64,000 nt of DNA from Cymodocea nodosa. Its lineage: Eukaryota; Streptophyta; Magnoliopsida; Alismatales; Cymodoceaceae. Of this stretch, positions 43,922 through 55,920 are shown in pieces; the stretch's first letter is position 1, and the number at the start of each line of letters is the position of its first letter. The notes under the pieces were generated by a model that made no database searches, was not told the DNA's origin, and was given only the letters and a program-made list of their open reading frames with translations. The translations under genes and the position numbers were made by a program. The stretch is taken from contig JAZBRI010000003.1 of the NCBI GenBank assembly GCA_036874045.1, forward strand, positions 5,158,501-5,222,500, in the 5' to 3' direction.

Positions 43922-45097
43922 TCAGGAGGAGACTTGAACTTCCCCCTGACCAGAAATATGGCATGACCAACTATTGGCAATGGTAATAGTTGACTTGTTG
44001 GTAATAGTATTTAGGTGGTCAAATAAGGAAGATGTACTTGAGATGTGTGAGGAGGTTCCTGAATCTATAAGCCAAGGGTCATCACTGGAAGTAATCAATG
44101 CGGTACTAGTACTTGGATGAGAAGATGGAGTGGTCTGAGCTCCCATGGTTATAGGTGTAGTTCTCTATGATTGAAGGAGGCGCTCGTAGTTAGACTGAGA
44201 GATGGTAACCATCTAACCTGAGTCTACATTAACCATATTGGAGGAATGCATACCGTGATTGGTTAGAGGAGATGACTTCATATGGAAAAATTTGTCCCAA
44301 CATTTTTCAAACTTGTGCCTAAAGCACCCACACCATTGACATTTGGGTCGTTAGCGGTCACTTCGACCTCCAGTACGCCCACATCCACGACTACCTAAGA
44401 CCACAAAAGCAGACTGCTCAATGTGAATAAGAGTAGATCTAGGACATGTTTGAGTGGAAACATGCATGACTTTGGAAAAAGTTTCAGCTAAATCTGGTAT
44501 TCTATCAACACCTAATACATGTCCTCAAATCTGTGACGCAACCTCTAGATTGAGACTGGTAAGATAGAATGTCACAGCAAGTTCCTCCCTATATCGTCTG
44601 AAAGTACTAATATTAGAGGTGGGGGGCTAATAAATGTTAAGTTCATTTATCAATCCGCGAAAGGTACTATAATGCTCCTGACACGATTGATCACCTTGTC
44701 GTAGCTGAAATAAGGCCTCATAAACCTAAAAGACCTTAGAGATGTTCTTCTCATGACCATAGGTCTGACGAAGATTGTTCCATATCTCCTTGGAGATCTT
44801 CATCATCGAAACGCCGCAGGCAATCTAGGGCTCTATACTAGACAACATCTAAGAACTAATAGCCGCATCATCGACATACCAATCTTTATACTAGGTTGAG
44901 TTGTCATCAGGCAGATGGCAGAACAAATGTTGTTCTTTCTGATGAGCAACCACAATCCTTTCAAAGTTTGGTGCCTATAAGAGGTAGTTAGGGTCATTTA
45001 ATTTTTCGGAGACTCCTAGAAAGTTTCTTATCAATAAATTACTTCCATGACCAGAAGAAGAATAGGTGGCTGTAGTGGAGCTTCTTGACGAGACCAT
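43922..45097 (-). pseudogene. Copia gag with zinc knuckle and protease
   Basis: The ATG at 45097 gives MVSSRSSTTATYSSSGHG, then NLLIRNFLGVSEKLNDPNY. The zinc knuckle CQWCGCFRHKFEKC (C-x2-C-x4-H-x4-C) lies at about 44300-44345, and the protease site DPWLIDSGTSSHISS at about 44055. Stops occur at several points. Confidence 0.85.
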
Positions 45098-45678
45098 TTT
45101 AAGCTAACACTCAAACAAAGCTGATAAAACAGTATAACCGGACATCAGTGGCACACAACAATGGATTCCTGATGGACAAAGCTAACAACACTTCCTGACG
45201 TCCATTGCAATGCTTCCTGCATTTTGACGACGGTGCACAGTGGACAACGATGGCTCTGACAGGTAAATTAGGGCACCGGCAACAGTTCATTACTATTATT
45301 TTACTACTCTTTGATCGACAGTGGATGACCAACAATTCACTTGCATTGTAGCGGCTCGAACAACGATGACTTCATGGTGCTGGCTGCGAAAGGACTCCTG
45401 CAGATGATCGACGGTGAACTCCTGTCGGGAATGACTTCACAGTGCTAGCTTCGAAAGGACTCCTGCAAATGACCAACGGTGGACTCCTGTCGGGAAAGTT
45501 GAACGAGCTACGACGAACCTACTTGTGGTCAGCTCGACAGCTCATCAACACTAGCCATGGGAACAACTCCTGAAGTTGGGAGTCTCCTGAACGATGAGAT
45601 GTAGCGGCAAGAGTCTGGGAGAAGGAGAAGATGTCGACGCTAACCAGGGGAGGAGGGTCAGTGGAGGAGATTCCGGAA

Positions 45679-45690
45679 GCTCTAATACCA
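45679..45690 (-). other. Primer-binding site
   Basis: The minus strand reads TGGTATTAGAGC directly at the LTR edge with no spacer; one mismatch to the initiator tRNA-Met PBS. Confidence 0.85.
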
Positions 45691-45811
45691 AGTTGGAGAA
45701 GTAGGAGAAGATCAATTGTATATTTTCTTTCAATTGTATATTATGTGTGGTACAAGAGACTAAGAGACTATATGGTATCTTTAGGATCCATTTATGCACT
45801 AAGTACTAACA
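45691..45811 (-). repeat. 5' LTR, 121 bp
   Basis: Partner of 40738-40875. On the minus strand it starts TGTTAGTACTTAGTGC. Followed by TSD ATACA (45812-45816). Confidence 0.9.
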
Positions 45812-45816
45812 ATACA

Positions 45817-47460
45817 ATTGTCTACCAAAATCAAAGACTAAATAGCAAGGAATCCAATGGTAGTAGTCAAAGTGTCACATTCTAGAAATCACAAAAAGAA
45901 GCCTCAACTTCTAACCCTTCTTCCTCCCAACCTAGACATCAAAAAATTCCAGAAAAATACTTATTAGAAGGGCCATTGAGTTATCTTTACAACCATGATA
46001 ATTTCCAGAGCTAATTTACTCCAGATTGTCACAAGTTTTGAATCCTTTTACAGATGGAACAAATTTGCACTTGTTCAGTAAATACAAGTTAGACTATACT
46101 AGAGTTAATGAGTTATTTTATTAAACATCCTATATACAAACACACATATATTCACACACTTACATGATAACAACCATTTTAAAGCAAAACCCAATTCAAA
46201 CAACTCTGAAATTTAATAAAAGAAGCATAAACAATAATTCTATACATATGCATTCAAGATTTACCATCCAATGAGCTTATACAAGGTTAACCGTCATTTT
46301 TACTCATACATATATGATTAAACAGTAAATACAAGTATGAAGATTCTCCATTTCTATATACCTTTAAGATCTTTATGTCTTCACAAGCACAAGATCTCTA
46401 CTTGGTTGTAAATCACAACAGTTGTGCCACCTCAAGGTTGTCACCACTTGAGGTATCACTTTCGAAGGGAGTCACCTAGGGGTACTTGGCGACTAGGCCA
46501 TTAATGTGAGTCACCTAGGGGTACTTGGAGACTAGGGCCACTTGAGGTATCCTCTATCTTCCAAAATGTGAGTTTATAACCTTCCAATCACCATCGATGC
46601 CCCCTTTGCACCACCCCAAGAGCTTTCACGAACTCTCCTTCTCAAGTGTGCACACAAGCTCCTCTTGCAACCACCAAATCGCCATCCCCATAGAAGTTCT
46701 TGGATGTGTTATCCCCTTGAGAATTGAGAGAGGAAGATTAGGGGGAGGGAGACGCACTTGGCTCACCACCTGCTAAGAGGAAAAGTTGTCCACCAATGGA
46801 GAGAAAGGAGGAAGGGTGTTGGCCTTGCAATAGTTGGAACATTGGCGAATGACTTCTCTAAGGTTGAACATCTCCTTTATATGCTAGGGTTTGTTCTTTT
46901 GATGTCCAATGGTTTTGATCCAATGGCTCACATTCATCCTCCCTTGATCAACCCTAATTTCATGTCAAAACACTTAAAACAAAGTTAAATGTATATGCAC
47001 ATTAAATGTTCATGTATATAAGATAAGGAAAACAAAACATTCATAGAAACATGTGCATAATATATTGCATATTCATGTAATATATTATGGCTATGATAAC
47101 AAGAAATTCTTTAATGTATCTTAATAAAATAATGTGTGCTTCTATACCCAATTCATATTTCATATAGTTGATTTCATATCTTAAAGATATGACTTTTAAA
47201 ATATACATGAAATCAATATATAACAACTAGCTTATATCTAACACATGGACTATTTGACTAGGTATTAATTAAATTAAAGATAAATTTGTACATTAGTTAC
47301 TTTTAACACATAAAAACATGCTTAACCCTTAAAGTGTGATTGACATATATCTCTTCATTACAAGATATATATTTGTGACTTATAATCTATAACATACATG
47401 AATTAACATATAAAAAATTTAGGTTTTACAATATTCAACTTTCTATATGCATCTAACTAA
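45817..47460. other. Intergenic/intronic DNA with LTR-like repeats
   Basis: 46469-46540 holds two direct copies of GAGTCACCTAGGGGTACTTG. 46580-46930 is GC-richer and LTR-like (includes CTCCTTTATATGCTAGGG at about 46870). No gene or partner LTR found; 46990-47460 is AT-rich. Confidence 0.35.
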
Positions 47461-47469
47461 ACATCTTTA

Positions 47470-47910
47470 CTTTTTACTACCTCAAAATACAACACCACCT
47501 CTAAAGATGAATAAGTGTCTCAAGGTGGATTTTTCATCTTCTTTGTCATCTCTAAAATTTGCATCTTTATAATCAAATACTTCAAGCTTTTTTGCTTGAT
47601 ATGTAAGTTTGTGGTATGATGTTCTTTTTATATATTTAATCATTCTCTTAACAACTTTCCAATGTGTTGTTTTTGGATTACTTTCATACCTACTAAATAA
47701 AATTATAGAATACGTTAAATTTAGTTTAATACACAACATAACATACATTAAGTTTTTTATTGTTTGGGCATATAGTACTCCTAAATGTTGTTTTCCCTTT
47801 TCAAGATACTTTTCCTTGTTTAATCTTTTTCCATATACATATAGCATAGGCATTGAGATTTTATTTTGCATTTCAAATTTTTTTAGTACTAAGCATATGT
47901 ATTTTTCTTG
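47470..47910 (-). pseudogene. Copia RT C-terminus and RNase H start, remnant
   Basis: The minus frame reads LSQEKYICLVLKKFEMQNKI, GVLYAQTIKNLMYVMLC, NLTYSIILFSRYESNP, HWKVVKRMIKYIKRT and DYKDANFRDDKEDEKST (RNase H start). It is separated from the rest of RT by a MITE. Confidence 0.8.
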
Positions 47911-47915
47911 ACTTA

Positions 47916-48414
47916 GGGTCTATTTGTGCACATAGAAAGTAACATAAAATAATAGAAAGAAAGCTTCAAAAAATTATAGAAAGTGACAAAAGAGAAAGTT
48001 ACAAAAAGTTAACAGAAATAATAAGTATTTGTGTATAATCAAGAATATAATAGAAAGTAATAGAATATGAATTTAATAAAATATGATTTTTATATGATGA
48101 TAAAATATGATTTTTACTATAAAAGATGATGAAATATGATTTTTATGATTTATGATGATAACATATGTTCTATAATGAAATTAAAAGAAAACCTCTACTT
48201 AATATATGACAAAGATGAATCATCACTTTTTGATTCTTTCACACTTTCTGGGGTCAGAAATGTTGTATGAATAAAAATCTTTTCAGAAAAATTAGGGTGA
48301 AAAGTTTATTAAATTTTTTTCTACTTTCCATTGCATATAAGCATCTTACATTTTGTTTTAACTTTTTGTTATTTTCCTTTTATCTCTTTTTACCACTTAA
48401 TGTCATGTACAAAT
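47916..48414. mobile_element. MITE with TTTGTGCACA-type ends (copy 2)
   Basis: Splits a copia RT just before LSQEKYI. Left end GGGTCTATTTGTGCACATAG; right end (reverse complement) ATTTGTACATGACATTAAG. Flanked by the direct repeat ACTTA at 47911-47915 and 48415-48419. Internal AGTATTTGTGTATAATCA echoes the ends, as in copy 1. No ORF. Confidence 0.75.
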
Positions 48415-48419
48415 ACTTA

Positions 48420-49095
48420 ATGTTCTAAAATTTTGATCTTTAAGGATCTATATACCAATGACATAAGATGTTTTCCATATGTCATTCATTTCAAATCTTA
48501 AGCCAAGTTTCTTTTTATTTTATTTAACAAGTTAATGTCATTTTTTATGAGCAAAATATCATATATATATAAAGATAATATTATAAAATTATTTTCACTT
48601 TTCATGACATATACATAATTATTCAATTTGTTTGAAATAAATCTTATTTTGACAATAACATTATGAAAATTAAGGTACCATTGTGAAATCATATATTGAC
48701 TTTTTTAATTTGCACACTTTATTTTTATATATTTTCACTTGAAAACTTTCAAATCGGCACATATATATATCTTCTTGCAAATCTTTATTTAAAAATATAA
48801 TTTTTACATTTATTTGATGTAATTCTAAGTTCAAGTGTGTTGTAATAGTCAATATCGTTTTTATAGAAGTGAACTTAACTACAAAAGAATAAGTTTCTTG
48901 AAAATCAATTCTTAATTTTTATGTGCATCCTTTGACAACTAATTTGACCTTATATTTATCAATAGATACATCAACATTAATTTTTTTCTTAAATATCCAT
49001 TTGCATCCTATAGTCTTTTTATTTTTTGTTAAATCACATAATTCCTAAGCCTTATTCCTTTTAATAAAATCAATTTCATCATTCATGATTTCAAG
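48420..49095 (-). pseudogene. Copia reverse transcriptase remnant (N-terminal two thirds)
   Basis: Minus-strand words in order: KKTIGCKWIFKKKINVD, DKYKVKLVVKG, LELHQINVKIIFLNKDLQED, VCKLKKSIYDF, WYLNFHNVIVKIRFISNKL and IILSLYIYDILLIKNDI (the YVDD motif now YIYD). Stops show decay. Continues at 47910 after the MITE. Confidence 0.82.
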
Positions 49096-49716
49096 TATAA
49101 ATCTTGTTTATGTAATTTAATCACGTCTTTATATGTCATGAGTTTCTTATGATTTTTTTCTTCTATATCAATTAATAAACATGAAAACTTATAAGAATAC
49201 AAATGATAGTTATTCATCCATCAAAATTGATATCTAATTCTTTTATTACCAACAAGAACTTTTTGTTATTCATTTTTGTCTATAGGCACATTTTGATTTT
49301 CCATATCAGGTTGAACACCTTGATTTTCAACCTTAATTTTCACAGGATCATTTAGATTTTCCATGTTAGGTCAATCCTTTTCATGTTCCTTTTTTTCAGC
49401 TTATGCTCAATAAGACTTTGTCTTTAACTTCACTATCTAAATAATTTCTATGAATCATCCATGAGACAGAATCGTAAGTGAGCCTCAATTTGACTCTTTA
49501 ATTGGTCCACCCATCTCCAGGAATATGCAATTCCTATGGTTTGGGCCATCTACGTATATTTGTTTCATTTGTTAGTTGCTAGTTGTCCACCACCACAATT
49601 TATGGCCAAGTTTTATTCAGCTCATAGTTCTCTCTTATCGTGCTGGAAATGATGTTTGATTGTTTATAACATTTATCATATTCCTACAGTTTTTTGCAAG
49701 AAGGAAGTTCCAGGAC
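49096..49716 (+). other. Upstream region and probable 5' UTR acceptor of the BRO1-domain gene
   Basis: 49096-49450 is AT-rich, probably linker of the copia remnant. TTCCTACAG at 49681-49689 is a good splice acceptor 27 bp before the ATG, suggesting an intron in the 5' UTR with the first exon further upstream. Confidence 0.45.
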
Positions 49717-52700
49717 ATGGGTTGCCCGGAATCAACCCTGAAAGAAAGTGTGAGAAGTAAAGGTGTGAGAAGTAAAAGTGTGAGAAGTAAAAGCAACAGA
49801 AGATGGTTCAGTAATGTTGGGGAGGTTTGTGTGTTTGTGCCAGGCTTGCGTGTACCTAAAAACATTGATTTTCATACATCCCTTAGCAACAGATTGCCTA
49901 TGAGTTTAGTGAAGCGTCTTTCAGACCTTAGAAGTCGCATAGTTGTCATGGCTGCCCAAGAAGTACTGGCTTCTACAAAGCGGAGGCGACGAGCAGCCAC
50001 ACAACTTGGTATGGAAAAACCTTGAGTAACCTCTATTCAAATAGTTGACTGTAACTCAAGCCAAAGTAATGTTTGCAGGAGATTCATCATTATCTGATCT
50101 TCTGCAAGCTCTTGAACAATACTTGCCTGTCTTGCTTGGATTGGTCGAGGATGGTAAGCTGAACTACTATTCCACTAGTTATCATAGAAAGACTATTCAA
50201 CCCTTTGATCTGGAGCTAATTCCTTCTACAACTCTATTATTCTAGGTGGTCAGCTAAAAGACAGAGTTTCATTTGTGTGGGCTAATCAAGAGGATGATGC
50301 TGAGGTCAGCTTGTGTATTCAGAATTTATGCAGTGATCTTTTAATTTTTTTTCTTCAAACATTCGTTACACACTCACAGGTGATTATTGAATGTGTTTTA
50401 CCTTTCAGGAAACCTCCATGGCTGATGCATGGTATGAGGTATTGTCAGTCTTGCACTTGATGTCCATGCTTTGCTTTTTAGAGGCAAATTCCATGCTTCT
50501 TATCAAGAGCACTGATGGTTATTATTCAAAAGTATCAGAAGGTACATATCTATAACATGTTTATTTTTCTTCACTTAGAGTCATTATGATGGTGGGTAAT
50601 AGTCACAAATAATGTAGAATCTATAATGTTTTGCATGTGGAAAGGGCTCAACCCTTGCAAATTTTTTGTTATGGTAATCATCGTTCCCTTATTTATAATC
50701 AGATCGATTGATTTGGAGAATACCATCCTGAGGATATTAGTATTTTATTTTCTGAATGGTGTAGAGTAGTAAGGAATTGAAGGCTTTAATAAGAATTTTC
50801 TTTCAACTTAAACTTACGATGCATTTATGATACATTAGTCAATTTTCAGTGATTAAATTTTAGCTGCACCGTAAGTGAGAAAATATTAAGCTGAAGGTGT
50901 AAAGTGCTAGTATTGACTTGTTTTCAAAATTAAATTTCTTTTTTTTGAACGAATCTATTCTAGTGGGAAATCTCAACTAATAATCTGATAAGAGAAAATC
51001 TCAACTTGCTAGACAGTTTCTATGCAATTGCATCTCACATGGATGCCAATTCTTTTCACTTCTCTCCTTTTAAGTCCTATTTCTAAATCCCAGTCATTTG
51101 ATTTAATAAAAATCTTTTAATAATCAAATTCCACTCAATTAACAACTGCTAATCAATAGATTTGAAATTGGGAATAGCTTGTCTCATAAAATGATTTATT
51201 AAACTACAATCAAAATTAGTTAATAAATCTCACAAATCCAACTCCTGCAAAATTATGGATATGTTTTGTTGCTTCATGATTTATCAAACTACAATCAAAA
51301 TTAGTTAATAAGCCTCACAAATCCAACTCCTGCAAAATCATGGATATGTTTTGCTGCTTCATGATTTATCAAACTACAGTCAAAATTAGTTAATAAAGCT
51401 CACAAATTCAACTCCTGCAAAATCATGGATATGTTTTGCTGCTTCTCCTTTTGCACTCCTTACTGTGGTTAGGAGTAGATAACAATTTATTTAAACTTTG
51501 AATCATTGATATTATAGGATTTTGAGCTATATTTGATGTTTTCAACATTCATATGATTGCAAAATATCTTCATAGGAAGGATATAAAGCATGCACACATT
51601 TACTTATTGGGTAGTTATGAAAGAATATTATAATCCTTGATCGTAATATTACATCTTTGTTTCTTCCAATACCAATTTATACAATATAAATATAGTGCCA
51701 CAAGTAGAACATTCTCTTGTACACTTCGACAATGTAAACAAAGATGGCTATACATTAATTTTGCAGCTTTTTATCTCTTTAGGGTGATGCCTTTCTTTTT
51801 TATTTCTGAGCCTGCAGAAATGTAAAAAGGGATATTAAAACTGACGGTGTCCACTTGGATTGCACTTATCATTTTATCAACATATATGCTGTAAATGAGA
51901 AATGTTTCTTCGAGTATGGTGTCAATGCATCTGTGGTTGCTCTTAAGCAAATGTAGCCATATTACTCACTTTGATTATGCTATTGTAACAAATCAGTAAA
52001 TATCATTGCTCATTAAAGCGATGAGTTCATTTTGTATCATTCTATATTGTTGCAGATGCTCGATGTAAAAGCCTTGACATTTTACTCAAGGCAGCAGGGT
52101 ATTTGGACTGTGCAATCCGAATTGCCCTCCCTCGTATTCCTGATCAACTCAGGTTTGAAGTTCAGTATGTTGGGAAAAAAATTTAGCAGTTTGTCTGAAA
52201 CCCTTTTTATTGAACATTGAGATGTTGTGTTCTTTTAGATTCCATGCCAAATATCATACTTCAATTTTATGTGTTGTTACTTTTTTATCTTTTTGAGTAG
52301 CTAATGGTTCTCTGTTTTGTTTTTGGTAAAATTACCAGACATTCTCTTCCAATTGACTTATCAGAGGACGTGCTACATGCTCTTTGTTTGCAGGCAATGG
52401 GTCAGGTATGGATATTGTCCTTGTCGGCACGTGAAGAAGAAACAACTCTTGGCATGCTACAGTACTTCCATTTTTCATGGTTGCTAGTTCAAATTAGCGT
52501 ATGGTGTGCTACTCACAATCCACGTTAGGAAGAATAAGATAACCAGCAAACTTCATAGTTCATACATATGTGGCAAACTTCATGTGATTATTCATGAAGT
52601 TGCTTCTTATTTCAGAAGTGAAGATTTCACAGGATTATTGATACATTTCTTCAGTATTGAAATATATAAAGCCCAAGGGGAATTCAAAGATTTTGAAATG

Positions 52701-53418
52701 TATTACTGGAAGAAACTCTAGGTTTGGTAAGATGATTAGTTGATACTTGATTGGGATAATGAAAATCAAAAAATAAAATTATTAGAAAAACAAACTGTAG
52801 GACTAGGCTCTTCACATATGATATCTAGGCACCATCTAGCAAGCAAATAACAAATAAAATATTCAACATTTTTTTGTCAAATATAATCATGGCTGCACTT
52901 GACTTTTGAAAGTTATACAACTTATATCATAATCCCATTATGTGGGATTGGTTATATGAATATTTTTCTTATATATATTTCTATCTATGGTTAAATTACA
53001 TAAATTTAAATCTTTTCTTAAAATTTCTATCCAAGTAGTTTTAGGCCTTCCTTTTTTCAGTTTATTTTACATTAATTAATTCTCTTGTACTTGTCGTTTG
53101 AAAGTTATATTGCAGAATAATAAAATTATATATCAAAACTGAGTTTGTAACTGCTATGTTTTCTGTACTTCTTGCAAGCATATATTTGTATCATAAGCAA
53201 AATTGTTATTGATAATAAGCTTCTCTGGATTAGTACCTAACGACATCACTAGGATGGCAAGTGATGAAGGTTTCTATCATTGTTTCTTCCTTGTACCTTC
53301 CTTTTGTTTGTCCATATAGGGTGTCTACATTCAACTTGTGATGGCAATTGACAATCCAAAGGCCACGCTGGCGGTAAAACGAAGACTGGCATGTGAAATG
53401 GTGAAGTACTGGAACCAG
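49717..53418 (+). CDS. BRO1-domain protein (At5g14020-like), first seven coding exons
   Basis: BRO1 domains bind ESCRT-III partners and act at endosomes; the role of the short plant family is poorly known. Exons: 49717-50008, 50079-50153, 50246-50304, 50409-50541, 52056-52152, 52339-52405, 53320-53418; GT-AG with matching phases, 274 residues so far. The start MGCPES is a candidate N-myristoylation site (Gly2) with a palmitoylatable Cys3. A basic repeat VRSKG/VRSKS (x3) follows at residues 12-26. Family words: VCVFVPGLRVPKNIDF, RLSDLRSRIVVMAAQE, SDLLQALEQYLPVLLGLVED, VSFVWANQEDDAE, MADAWYEVLSVLHLMSML, ILLKAAGYLDCAIR, VLHALCLQAMGQ, LAVKRRLACEMVKYWNQ. The next exon (usually starting AQDN-like) is not found before 64000; a copia element begins 310 bp after the last donor. 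Confidence 0.9.
51187..51441. repeat. Three tandem copies of an about 88 bp unit in a BRO1-gene intron
   Basis: Each copy has ATGATTTAT(T/C)AAACTAC, AAATTAGTTAATAA, CTCACAAAT(C/T)CAACTCC and GGATATGTTTTG. Copies 2 and 3 are about 95 percent identical. Confidence 0.8.
52406..53319 (+). other. BRO1-gene intron 6
   Basis: 914 bp, AT-rich, no element recognised. Ends with acceptor TCCATATAG (53311-53319). Confidence 0.6.
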
Positions 53419-53724
53419 GTATTACATAGTTATTTTACACTTTCTTTTCTCATTGGTTCTTCTGAAGACTAGCACGTGCCACTTTGTCAACTAATTTATT
53501 GTTGCATTTACTTGTTTTAAGGCAACTTTTTCCATCAACACTGACATTCTCTGATGGACCATATTGTTAGGTAGATTTTTTTACCACATATATTGGCCTT
53601 ACTATCCTGGCAGGCCCACATCTTTTGATGGTCCTACATTCAGGAATTTTACACCATTTAGGAGGTTGGTGCAACAAATCAACAAAAACAAAGTTTACAT
53701 CAGATTGTTTGCTATTTTAGTTTT
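53419..53724 (+). other. BRO1-gene intron 7, part before the copia insertion
   Basis: Starts with donor GTATTA. A short frame is open at 53564-53764 but has no family similarity. The intron continues after the copia element at 62321. Confidence 0.5.
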
Positions 53725-53729
53725 GAAAT
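53725..53729. repeat. Target-site duplication GAAAT (left)
   Basis: Repeated at 62316-62320 directly after the right LTR. Confidence 0.88.
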
Positions 53730-55486
53730 TGTTAGGATCAATAGACTTACTAGAGAGGGGGTAAATAGTGAAAGTGTGTATTTTTAAAATTCTTTTAATG
53801 TTGAATCGAATGATTCAACAAAAAATGAGATGAAACTAATATAATGCAAATAAACAGAGATAAGAAATACACAGCAAATTTTTAGGTGGTTCACCAATTT
53901 GGCTAGTCCACCCCCAAGATTCACTTTGACTTCACTAAGTGTTTCAACACTTACATATTTGCTTTCAGGTCAAAGTAAGAACCAACTACACAGAAGTTTT
54001 CAGGTAAAAACTTCAGTAAACCAACCTCTTGAGTTTTCAAGTCGAAACTCAAACCAACACTGTATGTAGCTTTTAGGTTGAAGCCACGAACCAACAGCTT
54101 TAAACCTTCAATCAGAGTTTTGGCGCAAGAGCTTTTTCTGCATTGGATCTTCTGAATATTCTTCACTGTTTGCAGGCTTGAATATCAATGGAATTCGAGT
54201 GTAGCTCACTGTATATCTCTACTGTATATCCGTTGTCTGTATTTTGAATATATACTTGATATGTATAATGATCATATTTTCTTCCAACGGATGTATTCTA
54301 CTGTACTTGATTACGATCAAGTCCCAATACGGCAAGTGACCGTTCAGAAAAACGTTTCAAGTCAACTTACCAATTTTCCTGTTCTTTTGGATAGTTAGCT
54401 ATGCAACTCTCTGAAGAGTAACTGTAACTCACCGAAAGATCACTTATCATTTACTACCAGGTAGGATTCCAGAATATTTAAATGTGAGCTGTCATCCAAT
54501 CGGATACTTATAACTATAACTTACCGAACAGTTATATACTTAACTCTGTCAACTTTTCGATTTAATTTAGCACGAGCATAAAAGACTTACTTAGGTTTCG
54601 GAAGGTTATTCTGTAACTCACCGAAATTCTTCAGGATTTCGGATAGTTATTTTTCTCTCCAAAAATTTATTTGAACCACTGTCTGGAATTCTGCACGTGG
54701 AAAATTCAATGACTTAAGTTTCGGATGGTTAAATTGTAACTCACCGAAACTCTTTTGAAATTTCAGATAGTTATCCTTCTAACTCTCCAAAAACCTATTT
54801 GAGCATCTGTCTGGATTTCTACACGTGGAAAATTCACTGACTTAAGTTTCGGATAGTTAAACTGTAACTTACCGAAACTCTCTTTTAAATTTCAGATAGT
54901 TATCTAACTCTCCGATTTTTCCATTTAAACTTTCAACTGCCGGCTTTCTTCATTTTGCACGTGCGTAATAAAATGACTTAAGTTCCAGAAAGTTATGTCT
55001 ATAACTTACCGAAAAACTCGAATAGTTATCTAACTCTCCGAAAAGAAAACTCGGATAGTTATCTAACTCTCCGACAAGTCTTTTAAGCTTCCGTTCTGTA
55101 TTTCTGCACGTGGTTTATTGAATGACTTAACTTTCGGATAGTTATACCTGTAACTCTCCGAAAAGTCCTTTAAGCTTCCGGATAGTTATCTCCTTAACTA
55201 TCCGATCATTCAATCTCTTTAACTGTCTGATTAAATAACTCTCCGAAGGCTTTGTAAAATCAGATAGTTATTCTTTTAACTGTCTGATAGCATTGCTGCT
55301 GCTTTAAACTTGCTCTTCGGATACTTAGACCTGTAACTGTCTGATTTTGCTGACTCTTCTTGATCTTTTCATCTACCTGGAAATAGTTCTAACAGCCTTC
55401 TGATCTAATGTAATAAGACTTAACTGTGAAATACAATATGTTTCCTCACATAGGTTTTGCATTATCAAAATACTCAGGTACTAACA
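53730..55486 (-). repeat. 3' LTR, 1,757 bp, with inverted-repeat array
   Basis: + strand TGTTAGGATC...GTACTAACA. About 54385-55345 is an array of short inverted repeats such as TTTCGGATAGTTA...TAACTCTCCGAAA (55132-55163) and the perfect CGGATAGTTA...TAACTATCCG (55179-55204), interspersed with GACTTAAGT and CACGTG. A frame at 54166-53951 (MKNIQKIQCRKSSC...) is repeated in the other LTR at 60979-60764 but has no known domain. Confidence 0.93.
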
Positions 55487-55500
55487 ATCTCTCCCTTTTT

Positions 55501-55920
55501 GATAATGACAAAAACCTTTACAATTATTTACATGTATTTCACTCCCTAGTGTATTTCTATACATTTAGTCACACAGAGAAACATAAAACAAGAATTTAAC
55601 AAAATTATACTGACAAGGAGGGATTCCTCCCCCTGACTTTGAGCAGACTTCTCTCCCTATCTGTGTGCTAAGTTTTTCTCTTTTAATTCTTGTTGGAAAT
55701 ACTATGAGTGACCATGACAAATTTCCAATCCTTCTCCCCCTTTTTGTCATTATATAAAAAGGTGAGGACTGTAAAGTTGATTTTCTGTAAAACTGATATA
55801 ACCTGCACGAGTAGTTTAGCAGAAAAACAAGCTCCCATATTGTGAGCTTGATGAATAAAATATTTAAAGATCTTGTAAAGAGCATATTCCTAGATTTCGT
55901 CTAATATGATTAAAAGTTGA
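55501..55920 (-). other. 3' untranslated part between RNase H stop and purine tract
   Basis: Contains a polypurine-like GGGGGAGAAGG stretch on the minus strand at about 55732-55743 that could be an extra tract. No coding similarity. Confidence 0.45.

Larger units (their letters stand above)
40738..45811 (-). mobile_element. Copia LTR retrotransposon, nearly full length, inactive
   Basis: 5.07 kb with short LTRs (40738-40875, 138 bp; 45691-45811, 121 bp) and TSD ATACA at 40733-40737 and 45812-45816. Minus-strand order: PBS, about 590 bp leader, gag from 45097 with zinc knuckle, protease, integrase, RT, RNase H, purine tract (GAGGGGGTG, 40876-40884). Several frames are broken, so it is not autonomous. 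It lies between the 38.4 kb island and the BRO1-domain gene, in antisense. Confidence 0.92.

Noticed and set aside
52032-52220. 62-codon plus ORF (MYHSILLQMLDVKALTFYS...)
   Set aside because: Shadow of BRO1 exon 5 in a different frame.
54385-55345. CRISPR-like array of regularly spaced repeats
   Set aside because: Repeats are degenerate, inverted and unevenly spaced, lie inside a plant LTR, and no cas-like gene exists.
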